DNA from: Bonia amplexicaulis
Lineage: Eukaryota > Streptophyta > Magnoliopsida > Poales > Poaceae
Length of the DNA: 64,000 bases
Assembly (NCBI GenBank): GCA_036346245.1
Contig: CM070739.1
Coordinates: forward strand, 9,931,403 to 9,995,402
Reading direction: 5' to 3'
This document shows, piece after piece, positions 22,232 to 33,609 of this stretch. The translations under genes and the position numbers were made by a program. Under the pieces are notes generated by a model. The model made no database searches. It worked only from the letters and a program-made list of their open reading frames with translations, and was not told the origin of the DNA. Position 1 is the first letter of the stretch, and the number at the start of each line of letters is the position of its first letter.

Positions 22232-25200
22232 CTACCCCAAGATCAAAATACAAGTAAACTTAATCAAAAAAAAACACGCACCTGAAACGAATAACTCTGG
22301 GTATTGCTCGCGCATGCGAGACTCCAATTCCCATGTAGCTTCTCTCTCGGTCTGCTGTGACCAGAGTACCTTAACATATTGTAGGGTTTTATTCCTCAAC
22401 ACCTTCTCTGATCTTTCCAAGATTCGCACTGGCTTGGACTTAAAGGACAGATCTTGCTCAATTACTAGTGGCTCCAGAGTAATATGTAGCTCCGGGTCTC
22501 GCAGGTATTTCCTCAACATAGATACGTGAAATACGTTATGCACTCCGCGCATAGACTCAGGAAGATCCAAACGGTAGGCTAACTTCCCGATTCGGGCCAA
22601 TATCGTGAAAGGTCCAACGTACCTCGGGCTAAGCTTCCCTTTGGTACCAAATCTCACCACACCCTTGGTGGGTGACACTCTCAGGAGCACCTGATCCCCC
22701 ACTTCAAATTCCAAATCTCTTCTCCTCACATCAGCATAACTTTTCTGCCTGCTCTGGGCGGCCAATAGATTCTGCCTCACCAAGGCCACTCTCTCAACTG
22801 TCTTCTGGCCCACCGCTTCCCAACAAAGGGGTGACCTGCACTTACGGCCATACAATACTTCAAACGGTGCAGCTCTGATACTTGAATGAGAGCTGTTATT
22901 GTAGGCAAACTCTGCTAAGGGCAATTGATCCTCCCAAATGCCCTTCCAAGATAACACACAAGACCTCAACATGTCCTCCAGGGTCTGAATGGTACGCTCC
23001 GACTATCCGTCTGTCTGTGGATGGAATGCCGTACTCAACCGGAGCTGGGTACCCAAAGCACTCTGCAAACTCTCCCAGAACTTTGAAACAAACTTGGCAT
23101 CCCTATCAGAAACTATGGTCTTTGGCACACCATGAATTCTCACAATCTCCCGCACATAAATAGGTGCCAAATCACTCGCTGAATTAGTCGTGCGGATGGG
23201 AATGAAATGTGCAGATTTGCTGAACCGATCCACTATCACCCAAACCGCATCCTTACCTCGAGGTGACCGAGGTAACGCCACCACAAAATCCATAGAAATA
23301 TCATCCCACGGCCACTGAGGAACCTCTAATGGCTGCAACAATCCTACCGGCCTTTTATGTTCTGCCTTCACTTGCTGGCAAATACCACAAGAGGCTACAT
23401 AATTAGCTATGTCCACTTTCATCCTTTTCCACCAGAAATTTTGCTTCAAGTCTCGATACATCTTCGTTTCCCCTGGGTGAACCGTGTATGGGGTGCGATG
23501 AGCCTCTCTCAAAATGTCACCCTTGACCTCTGCTTTCTGTGGCACACAGAGGCGTCCTTTAAAACGCAAGGTACCAGACTCATCCAAACTGAAATCCCCT
23601 TTCTTGCCCAAATCCATACGCTTCCTGACCCTCTGCAGTAGCGGATCATGCTGTTGTGCCTCCCGCACACGCTTTGGAATAGCTGACTCTAAGATCAACT
23701 GTGTCTCCACTCGTGCAGTGCCCGCATAACAATATGATATCCCCATGCGGTCAAAATCAGCAATAAGACAATCTAGAGTAGCAGGCGTCGCCTTGCGACT
23801 AAGAGCATCAGCCACCACATTGGCCTTGCCTGGATGATACTGAATGGTGAGATCGTAGTCCTTAATCAACTCCAGCCACCTGTGCTGCCTCAAGTTTAGA
23901 TCCTTCTGGGTAAAGATATACTTAAGACTCTTATGATCGGTGAACACATCGCAAGTCTCGCCGTATAGGTAATGCCTCCAAAGTTTCAATGCAAACACAA
24001 CAGCGGCCAACTCCAAATCATGGGTTGGATAATTCTGCTCGTGCTTCTTCAGTTGCCTCGATGCATAAGCCAATACCTTACCATCTTGCATGAGAACACA
24101 TCCCAGCCCGATTCGTGAAGCATCGGAGAAAACCGTGAAACGCTTTCCTGGTTCCGGAACTGTGAGAACCGGAGCGGTCACTAGTCTTTCCTTCAAAATC
24201 TGAAAGCTACGCTCACAATCATCATCCCATTGAAACCTCACATCCTTCTGAGTGAGCTTGGACAATGGCTTGGCAATGATGGAGAAATCTTGCACAAATC
24301 TCCGATAGTAGCCTAGCCCGAGAAAACTCCTCACTTCCTTGACGTTGGTCGATCTTTCCCATTCCACCACTGAAGAAACTTTGCTTGGATCAACTGATAT
24401 TCCCTTATCGCTGATGATATGTCCCAGAAATCCCACCTGAGACACCCAGAACTCGCATTTCTTGAATTTAGCGAAGAACTTATGCTTTCTTAATATCTCC
24501 AATACAAGCCTCAGATGATGCTCATGATCTGCTTCGTTCTTTGAGTATATCAAGATGTCATCAATGAATACGACTACAAAGTCGTCCAGGTATTCATGCA
24601 ACATCCTGTTCATTGTCTCCATGAAGGCAGCAGGGGCATTCGTTAGTCCAAAAGACATAACCTTAAATTCAAAATGCCCATACCTCGTGGAGAACGCAGT
24701 TTTCTCAATGTCCTCCTCTTGGACAGGAATCTGATTGTATCCCGACTGGAGATCAATCTTTGAAAATACCTTAGCCCCTCTCAACTGGTCAAATAAATCC
24801 TCAATGCGGGGTAAAGGATACTTGTTCTTGATGGTCAACTGGTTGAGCGCACGATAATCAATGCACATACGCCAACTCCCATCTTTCTTCTTGACGAAAA
24901 GCACTGGTGCTCCCGACGGAGACACGCTTGGACGAATCAGGTCCTTCGCCTTCAAATCATCCAACTGCTTCTTTAGTTCTTCTTGGAAAGGTCGAGCCAA
25001 CCGGTACGGGTTCATCGAAACTGGTCGTGCTCCCGGTACCAAATCAATCCTGAACTCCACTGGACGCGGAGGAGGCATTCCTGGCAACTCTGCTGGAAAC
25101 ACATCCAAGTATTCCCGAACTATCGGGATACTTTCTGCAAGCAAGGAGGAATTTGGCTTTTCCACTAAGGATAAAAGAAATCCACTCTTTGCTGCTCTAC

Positions 25201-26560
25201 TACCAGGATACAAGCAAGCCAGTACGCTAGATGAAAAAGAGGGGGCGCTACCCTGAAAATCTATCTCTTGACCCGAAGGCGCCCGCAGAGTTATTGTCTT
25301 CCAAAAACATGATATGACAGCACGGTAATTGTGTAACCAATCCATCCCCAGAATAACATCAAACGGTTCCATATTCATGATCATCAAATTAGCAATAAAA
25401 TCCTCTCCATCTATTGTGAGCACACAACCCGGACAGACTGTAGAACTGGAAAGAATTTCCCCAGGCGAAAGGACCAAAACAGACTGGGAAATAAACTGCA
25501 TACTCATATTGGCTCGTCTAGCAAACTCTAATGATGCGAAGGAAAAAGTAGCCCCAGAATCAAATAAAACATATGCCTCCACTAAGTCCACCAAAAGCGT
25601 ACCTGTCACCACATCGGGACGACCTGCCGACTTGGCAGTCGGCAAAACGTAGGAGCCTGATGCTGGGGCGGCCGGTGCCCCAACACCCGAGTAAGGCAGA
25701 GCTACTGCAGTAGGAGGCGCAGGAGGTGCTGAGGGCGCCACAGCCGGGAAGAACGCCGCGGGAGGAGGCGGCCAAAAGTACCCCGGTGGCATCACACCAG
25801 GAGTAGGGTAGTGAGGCGGAGGCGGCGCCCAAGTCTGAGCGGGGGCGGCTGCTAACATCTGCACTGACCCTCGGGAAGAAGCTGCAGGCGCTGAAGACGC
25901 TGCTTGAACTGGTTCCCATCTGATAATGCTAGCAGGATTGCGCTTGCACACCAATGCCTTGTGACCCTCCTGACCACAATGACGACAAGCGCCTACCCAA
26001 GCACACTCTGAAGCACGGTGACCATCCCCACACTTGAAACACTTCATCCTCTGTCCTGGGGCCGGACGCACCATACGGACACTCCCTGCAGATCGGAAAG
26101 AAGAAGATGCCTGGGGCTTGGTGAACCTGGACTTGAATGAATTTTGCGGGCCCTTGAATCTCTTGGGAACCGGCTTCAATGTTGACCCACTGCCTCCATA
26201 ACTCTTCTTATGACTGCTCTCTGTACCCTCGATAGCCACTGAACCTCCAGTACCCTGTAAACCTTCCCCAAGCTGCATCTCTAACTCCATGCCCCTAGCT
26301 TGTTCCACCAGAGAGCCAAAATCACGAAGCTCCAAAGCTCCCAACACTTGGTGAAACTCCTGCCTGAGCTCTCTGCGAAACCTTTTGGCTTTCTCCACAT
26401 CACTGGTAGCCACAAATGGTACAAAGCGGATTAAATTATTAAAACCCACTTCGTACTCTGACACTGACATCTTGCCCTGCTTGTAACAGTTTAACGTCAC
26501 CTCCATTCTTTCCACAAATGATGCGGGATAGAATCTCTTCTTGAATTGCTCCACAAACAC
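22232..26560 (-). CDS. Gag C-terminus and pol polyprotein of element D
   Basis: One frame of about 1440 codons with a single internal TAG (plus 23003-23005) inside integrase. Domain order: gag C-terminus with CCHC knuckle (CFKCGDGHRASEC) and a second Cys/His motif (CRHCGQEGHKALVC); protease VLFDSGAT; RT with FSKIDLQSGYNQI and FIDDILIYSK; RNase H with FTVFSDAS, DLELAAVVFAL and VFTDHKSLKYIF, ending ADALSRK; integrase with HPGETKMYRDL, CGICQQVK, DFVVALPR, VSDRDAKF and, after the stop, SERTIQ (catalytic Glu). Past the GPY-like region a chromodomain-like tail (VLWSQQTEREATWELESRMR) closes the protein. The tail places it with Tekay/Del chromoviruses. The start coordinate given is the left end of the frame after the stop; the ATG at 26560 is internal to gag. 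Confidence 0.92.
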
Positions 26561-26994
26561 CTCCCAAGTCGCTGGCCCAAGGGCAGCAGTTCTGGCTGAC
26601 AGGACTCCTTCCCACTAGAGATCCGCTTGCCCTTTCAGCTGAAAGGCCACAAACTGCACCTGTTGCGTTGACGTCTGTCCCAACACTCCCAGTGCCTCTC
26701 TATGTGCCGTAACCAGTTAGCGGCATCAACTGGCGTACCCAAACCATCAAAAGTGTCCAACCTCAAAGCATTCCACTGGTGTAGTCCCATAGCGTTTACC
26801 GGAGTCGTGGGTGCGGCCCTAGGTACAGCGGGAGGGGTTTGGCTCCCCTGAACCGCCGAAGCAACCTCCTCCTCGGATCCCACTGAACTAGTCTCCTCTG
26901 CTATGGAGTTCTGCATTTTAGGCGGGGGTACAGCCAGGCCTCGCCTGGCAGCCTGCCGGCCTCGGCCACGACCACTACCTCTACCCCTTGCCAT
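26561..26994 (-). pseudogene. gag N-terminus of element D
   Basis: Starts at the ATG at 26994 (MARGRGSGRGRGRQAARRG), a basic N-terminus typical of Tekay gag. The capsid begins near GLGTPVDAANWLRHIERHWE. A frameshift follows at about 26690 and a TAG at about 26617 stands where the family has a tryptophan pair, so gag is not translated in one piece. Beyond the lesions the frame is that of the large ORF. Confidence 0.85.
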
Positions 26995-27161
26995 CTCTAT
27001 AGCATAAATAAACATAGAGTCACACATAAACACACAATCAATTTCAATAAACAACAATAGCACATTGATGCAATGCAAATCCCATTCCCACCTACTGTGC
27101 TTAGTGTGTCAAGTTTAATAATTTCATTAACCACGGACCTAAAGCCCGCTCTGATACCAAC
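26995..27161 (-). other. Leader of element D with primer binding site
   Basis: Short leader (167 bp). The primer binding site TGGTATCAGAGC is at 27148-27159, two bases inside the LTR, and fits initiator tRNA-Met. Confidence 0.85.
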
Positions 27162-29410
27162 TGTAACACCCCGGTCCAACATTGAACTGGAATGCTACTA
27201 ATATAACATCATAACAAAGCTAAGCTAAAATATTCAATAAAATTTCGGCAGAACCTCCTTTGTTTATTAACTAAAACTGGAGTTCTAACAGGTATAATCA
27301 AAAGGTATGAATAACCATAAGCAAAGTAATTTTATCACTTAAGCAAAAACACCTAATATCTTAAGTAAACCGCGGAAGCAATATAAATAAGTTCTAATTC
27401 ATTATTACATCTTAATCTGAAAGTCTTAATCAAATAACATTTGATCTGATCAACAAATAATATTATTGAGTTCGCTATCTCCTCCAAGGTGATTAATTTC
27501 GTGCAAGTGCAACTTTACTAATCCCTCCTTATTCCCATGCATGCTGATCTCGTGAAGGTACCTAAAATAAACAAAAACAACAACAAAACAACAGCAAGAG
27601 TGAGTCCAAAGACTCAGCAAGTATGAACAGATTGTAGCATAACCATCCATATACAACATTGCAACATAAAAGTAACTATGATATGCAATATGATCAAAAA
27701 TCTCTTTTCTTTTCTCTTTCGCATTTTACCGGTAATGCGGAGTGAGCATCCGTCAATGCTCACCCGTGCCTGTACCATCATGTACAGGGACCAATTGCCC
27801 ATACTCACAAGTATGGGGACCTTTAGCCCGTCATGAAATCAACATGACGGGGACCTCGACGCTTGGTCATCTCGTGACCAAGACTTCAATAATCAGCATG
27901 ATGCATGTATGTGAATATCTCAATAACTAAATAAACTTGCATTCACATCATCTATGCATCATAAATTCTCATGAACATAATAGTTGCAATTGAACATAAG
28001 CAATAACGGCAATTCATTAATATATTCATGAGCATACACATTCATAACATTGTAGCAATCATCCACCAACATCAATCACAAACAATATGCACTATCAATT
28101 TAAAACCATGTATGTACTTGCCTTAACCACGAGAAAACGGAGAATATGTGGAAGGTGCAACCCCTGGAACCCGTCCTCCTCCTGAACAATAATTATAAAT
28201 TTTTCTAAGACAACAGCAAGAGCCTTTAAATAACCATATCATCACCCCCAAACTAGTCCAACCCATTTATCTAAATTAAATCTCTAATTTCCTCTCGGCC
28301 ATCCTCTGTCTCCCACGGACAGTCATCTTTAAAAATTCGTAACTTCTGCTACACAGGTCCAATGGGGCGTTCTCAGATTCTCTGGAAAGATAATTAAATT
28401 ATCTAACTAAACCTATTTGGGAATCCTTCCAGATTCGGCAATCTACTACCCGATCCAACCAGTTTTCCACAGCTTGTGTCTGTCTCGGGACAGCGCACTA
28501 AAAACGCCGTAACTTCCACCCCGAAAGTCGGAATTTGGACTTCTTGACCTTTCTGGAAAGCTAAGAAAATTATCTACAACTTTCCTAATATGAAGATCCT
28601 CTGATTCTCCCGTTTACTAATTTCTAAATTCGATCTACCGAAACCCGTCGGGAAAACATCCGAGATGCAAAACAGTCAATCTTGTAAAAATCATAACTTT
28701 TGGTACGTAAGTCCGATTGATGCGTTCTAGGACTCTATGGAGAGATAATTTCGTCCTCTACAATTCTCTAGGAGAAGTCCAGATCTGATTCCCCACAGAA
28801 CTATCCCAAAACTGCCATCTAAACCGAACTGTTCTAGCTGTCCAGATCTACGACAATGCTACCACCACTAATTTATTAATCTAATTGGGGAAAACATGGA
28901 TTACCCTTGATGAACGATCAAGAACACGACGAACACGAAGATCCTCCCACGAATTCTTCCTCTCTTCTTCCTCCTCCTTTTCTCCTCTTGTTCTTCCTTT
29001 CCTCCGGATCCAATCGTCTTGCGCGGGCGATCTCCTTCCTCCACTTGATTGGGTAGCAACCGGGATCTTCCTTGCCAACAATGGAGGGGGAAAGATCTGT
29101 TTGGAGAGGAGGTGGCACAAGGGACAGGGAGGAGAGGGGGGCGGCGCAAGAGGTAGGGAGGGGAGGGGGGTGCGGCAGCAAGGGAAATAAGGGGGCGCAA
29201 GGGGGTGGCAAGGGGGGCGGCTAGGGTTAGGGAGGGTGGCGCCCCCCTCCCCCCTTGGGCTTAGGTTTCCCACCTGGGCGAAAGCCCAGGCCCAGGTTGT
29301 CCTAATTTTTCAGAAAAACCCCTCAAAACTTGATATTTTTACCCTTTTCCTTTAAGGTTCTTTCTCTTTACTTATGCATCTAAATAATAGATTTCTTCCG
29401 GGGTATTACA
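27162..29410 (-). repeat. 5' LTR of element D
   Basis: 2249-bp partner of the LTR at 19957-22185, with the same ends (TGTAATACCCCGG and GGGTGTTACA on the minus strand). It would hold promoter and polyadenylation signals of the element. Differences from the partner are scattered single bases and short indels, mostly in the C- or G-rich part near 29130-29260. Confidence 0.92.
27726..27882 (-). other. Hairpin array, 5' LTR of D
   Basis: Same five hairpins and ACCGGT palindrome as at 20522-20678, shifted by 7204 bp, with no change in any stem. Confidence 0.9.
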
Positions 29411-29818
29411 GAACTATGGCCCGATTCCTTGCTGGTATGCATCCTTCCATCAAGCGAATCGCCGAATTTCAACCCTACAACAACTTGGTGGAGTTGGTGC
29501 ATCAAGCCACTAAGGCTGAGAGGTAAGTACAACAGGACATGAGAGTTTCAAGATCATCTTCCTACACTCCCCGTACAGCACCTACAGGAGGTAAAACCAC
29601 ATCTCGTTTCAATTCGTTTAAAACTAATCCTTCTAGTGGAAGTTTTACTCCTAGTGCACGTGCTGCCCCGAGTGCCAAGAACGCTACTCCTTCCTTTCCA
29701 AAGAGAGGACCAGTCCCCTCTTCATCATCCTCTATTGGTTCTACGGCCAAGAGTAGCTCCATCCAATGCTTCAAGTGTCTTGGTCGTGGACATATGCAAA
29801 ATGATTGTCCAAATAACA
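29411..29818 (+). pseudogene. gag of element C, middle part
   Basis: Continues the C gag after the GAACT duplication: MARFLAGMHPSIKRIAEFQP, then LVELVHQATKAER, a serine-rich linker, and the CCHC knuckle CFKCLGRGHMQNDC at about 29770-29811. A stop follows AER (TAA near 29524). It is cut at 29818 by the LTR of element A; the next codons (PNNK...) lie at 36930. Confidence 0.88.
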
Positions 29819-30524
29819 TGATGAGGACATCGCTAGTAATGCCAAAGCTAGTAATGAGACTTCAATAACAGGACCAATAACAAGAGCACGAGCCAAGAAA
29901 CTACAATCCCAGGTGATCCTGCTCCTTAATGAACATGTCATTAATTTTAATGAGAATTGTATACTACCTAAAAACAATGTTTTACTTGTGCTCAGGTTTG
30001 AAGAGTCAGCGATGAATGGAGATCAAGGACAACATGAACAATGGTTAGCCCATGAATAGTGCAATGCGTGAACAGTACCAGGCCCATGCTACAGTACGCG
30101 TGCTACAGTGTTTGCGGCCCATGAACAGTACCGTACGGCCCGTGAACAGTACCGTGCTACAGTGCGCGTGAATAGTACCACATGGAAAGTTTAGTGTTGG
30201 ATAGCCTTGAGCTGAGACTATATATTAAGGGGTAGACCCCCATTGTAAAGGGAACCACTTTGATAATAGAAAAACTCTTGTTCTTTCGTTGGGCAAACCA
30301 GCTTGAGAGAATTGGGAGTTCATTGAAATTAAGATTGTTCAACCTTTTCCGCTGGGAATTGGGAGCGCAATAGAACTTCATCGGTGGTCGTGAAGTTCAG
30401 CACGTGAGGTTGGGCGAATTATAGAGTGCTAACTCTTGCATTGGCAACGGGGGATCACTACGGTTCATCAAATCCACGTGAGTATCCAGATCCTACGTCG
30501 AGAAGATCGGGCGACCCCGTATCA
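29819..30524 (+). repeat. 5' LTR of element A
   Basis: 706 bp, TGATGAGGACATCG to CCCCGTATCA. The first part is an open frame with ITRARAKKLQSQVILLLNEH, the LTR-borne polyprotein tail. TATA-like TATATATTAAGG is at about 30220. Confidence 0.9.
30067..30180 (+). repeat. Short direct repeats in the A LTR
   Basis: The motif GTGAACAGTACC and variants (ATGAACAGTACC, GTGAATAGTACC) recur four times, mixed with GTGCTACAGT copies. They lie just upstream of the TATA-like box, so an enhancer role is possible (inference). The partner LTR has the array at about 36541-36650 in altered form. Confidence 0.75.
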
Positions 30525-31527
30525 TCTGGTATCAGAGCCAGGTTTACTCGGTAGGATTATTTACCCTTACTTTTAGATTGATTTATTTTTCGGCCTATAG
30601 TCCATTAAACTGAAAATTGCAACAAAAAAAAATTAACCAAACCCTAGTTTTTGCATCTGTTAATTTTGTGAGTTTTGTTAGGTTTTGATCCATTAGAATT
30701 TTTGTTTAGGTGCTGATCGTTCGTGTTTATTTGCGTAGCCTAATCTTTGTGTCCAATCCAAAAAAAATCTTGCTGATATTCTTTTCATCATTTGAGACTA
30801 GCTGTTGAATATTGCATCTAGGGCTGCTCTTGAGTACTTCACACCTTGCTGAATATTTGTGACCTATGCAAAACCAAAAGAACAATTAAACCTAGTTTGG
30901 CCTTTGAAAGAAAAGAAAAGAGGAAGTTGAGCCAAAAAAAAAAGAGAAGGAAAGAAAGAAAGAAAGAAAGAAAGAAAAGAAAGCATTGGCGAATTTGGGT
31001 GAGTTCTTAATCCATAAATTCAGATTGTGTAATTTAACCTCTTGAGCAATCTCGTGTCTTACATTCATATCATTGCAATTGGCTAGCGTCTCTCCTAGTA
31101 CTTGGTGCGAAACGAGCTATCTATTCTTTAATTTCAGATTGCCTAGCTCATTCCTTTGTTTGCATCGAGTCACATTAATCTTTGCGTGTGCGTTCATATA
31201 CTTCACTTAAATCTTTTGGATCAGCACTTAGGCAAAGTATTCTAGCTTGGATTATTACTTAACTTTACAACATCAAGAATTTCAGATTGCTAGGATATAC
31301 ACTCATGCCAAGCTCCACCATATAACCGTTGTTGTGCAAGTAGTGAACACTCTTAATTTCGCTTGATCATCACTGTCTGTTGTCACTTCTACCAGGTGTA
31401 AGTTTTATTGGCCTTAATTCACTTCGGAAGGGTAAGAACTTTACTTGGAGAGAGGACATAGTGAGATTGAGTGATTTCCACAAAGCATTATTATATACAC
31501 AGCTATTTGTTTCTTGCATAACTAACC
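30525..31527 (+). other. Leader of element A with primer binding site
   Basis: Untranslated leader of about 1 kb. The primer binding site TGGTATCAGAGC starts at 30527. A GAAA simple repeat is at about 30940-30985. Close relative of the leaders at 846-1843, 17984-19017 and 50204-51182. Confidence 0.85.
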
Positions 31528-33060
31528 ATGTCGTGGAGAAGAACACCATGATGAGAGTGGTGGGACAAATGAAACTCAGGCATTCGTCAAGCAATATCAA
31601 TTTGGGGCACTCATGAACACTTTCAACGTGAGCTACACCAAGGGCTCAATCAACTCCACGAGAAGCATGATTCTTTTGCTGATCAAATTGCAAGGATATG
31701 CAAAATATGGAGATACAAGCTGATGAAAATGTGCGCCAATTGCGGGAGGACATTGGGACCCTCACTAGGCTTATACAAGCTCGCAATGGCGGCGATGAAG
31801 CAAGTGTTCAAGGAGGAGAAGCTGCTGCACATGTACCTCCTGCACCGCAACACCGAGTGGCAGCTAACGTGGTGCGCCCACCACAGCTAGGAGGACGAGG
31901 AGGAGCCCATGGAGGCGTGGTCGGGGTCTAGGTGGAGGCCGTGGTGGGCGTGGTGGTGCTGCACATGCGATGGAAGTGGATGGTGATTTTGCTTTGCATT
32001 ACAATGACCATTATCGCCGTCCACGCAATGAAGATGATGGATTGGGCAGGCTCAAGTTTTCCATGCCCAAGTTTGCAGGTGGAACAGATCCCGAGGAGTA
32101 TCTCACTTGGGAATTGAAGGTTGATAAAATATTCCGTATGCATCACTATACGGATGAGAGAAAGATACAGTTGGCATCACTTGAGTTTGAAGGTTATGCT
32201 TTGGATTGGTGGGAACAAGTCATTACTCAAAGAGTTGAGAATGGAGAAACCCTGTTGCAACATGGCAAGAGATGAAGCGGAAATGAGAGCCCGCTTTGTT
32301 CCTCGTCATTACAAACGTGATCTATTTGATAAATTGCAGAATATGAAGCAGGAGCACATTCGTGGAGGAGTACTACAAGGAGATGGAGCTAGCCATGATT
32401 CGAGCCAAGGTTCAAGAACAAGAAGAGCAAACCATGGCACGCTTCCTCTCAGGTTTGAACCATCAAGTCAAAAGAATTGTCAATTTTCAGCCTTATACCA
32501 ATCTTTATGAGTTAGTGCATCAAGCTACAAAGGCGAACGACAATTGCAAGAGGATGCTAAGTTTGCAAGATCAACGTCCTTGCTGCACGTGACACCGACC
32601 AGCGGAGGAAGATATGGTTCCAAATCACAAGTAAGCCAACGAACAGCTCAAAGTGGTGGTTCAAGCTTTCGCCATCATCTAGCAAGAAGGAAGAAGCCAC
32701 CCAAGTGCAAGGAAGCCATCAAATCCAGCAGCTAGTGTTCCTCTTCGTGGGTTCTACAAGAAGAGTAGCGGTATACAATGCTTCAAATGCCTTGGTCGTG
32801 GTCATATGCAAAAGGATTGCCCAAATAACAAAGCAATGTTGATATTAGATAATGGAGAATATGATTCTGCAAGTGAAGAAGAGAATGATCACCATGCTGA
32901 TTTAGGGACATATGATGATGCACATGAGGAGGAGCAAGACATAGAGTATTGTGAACCCGAGTTGGTCCTATACTTGTGTGTGCTCCGACAGTGTTGAGTG
33001 TGCAACCAAAGCCTTCCCAAGAACAGCTGCAATTTATTCCATACAAGAGCTCAAGTTAGC
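31528..33060 (+). pseudogene. gag of element A
   Basis: Starts at ATG 31528 but is split by frameshifts into blocks: coiled-coil region with QADENVRQLR (31698-31931), capsid N-terminal part (31970-32275, KFSMPKFAGGTDPEEYLTWE to ALDWWEQV), capsid C-terminal part (32362-32592, MEEYYKEMELAMIRAK) and zinc knuckle CFKCLGRGHMQKDC (about 32778-32820), followed by an acidic tail. Each block is well conserved; the breaks are small indels. Confidence 0.87.
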
Positions 33061-33600
33061 AAAGATGGCAAATTTTGCAAGGTAATCATTGATGGTGGAG
33101 TTGTCGAATTTGGCTAGCAAGGAGCTTTGCAATAAACTTGGATTGAAGTACAAGAAACACCCACATCCGTATCAGATCCAGTGGTTGCATGAGAAAGGTT
33201 CATTGAGTGTGGGATACACCGTGGATGTTGAATTTGAAATTGGCACTTATCGTGATACGGTGGAGTGTGATGTGGTGCCTATGGACGATGTCACTTGCTG
33301 CTAGGAAGGCCATGGCAATATGATCGTCTGTGATTCATGATGGAAGAACTAACCAATACAAGTTTTGGTGGAACAAAAACAAGTCGTGCTTCTACCGTTG
33401 ACTCCTTCTCAAATTGTAAATGATAATGTGCGAAGATTGAAGTGCAAGTTGAGAGTGAGAAAGGAGAGAACCAAAGAGTGTGATTCCACAAAAGGTGAGT
33501 GAGAGCCACAAGCCAAACCCGAGAGGAAAAAGCAAGAGTGAGGGAGAGAAAAACTTAGTCATGATAGCCACCAAACCGATCTAAGAGAGATGAAAGATGA
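33061..33600 (+). pseudogene. Protease of element A
   Basis: Retropepsin-like domain in broken frames. The active-site region near 33085 (IIDGG) is disrupted by a frameshift. NLASKELCNKLGLKYKKHPH and VECDVVPMDD are in the frame 33089-33304, and the second block GRPWQYD is near 33307 after another shift. Followed by a basic/acidic linker. Confidence 0.75.
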
Positions 33601-33609
33601 TCCGCTTTG

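Larger units (their letters stand above)
19957..29410 (-). mobile_element. Element D, Tekay/Del-type chromovirus
   Basis: Complete 9454-bp Ty3/Gypsy element in minus orientation with a perfect 5-bp target duplication GAACT (19952-19956 and 29411-29415). LTRs are 2229 and 2249 bp and very similar (roughly 2% difference by eye). The internal region is 4976 bp with primer binding site, gag, protease, RT, RNase H, integrase and chromodomain-like tail. High LTR similarity and few coding lesions mark it as the youngest insertion in the window. Confidence 0.93.
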
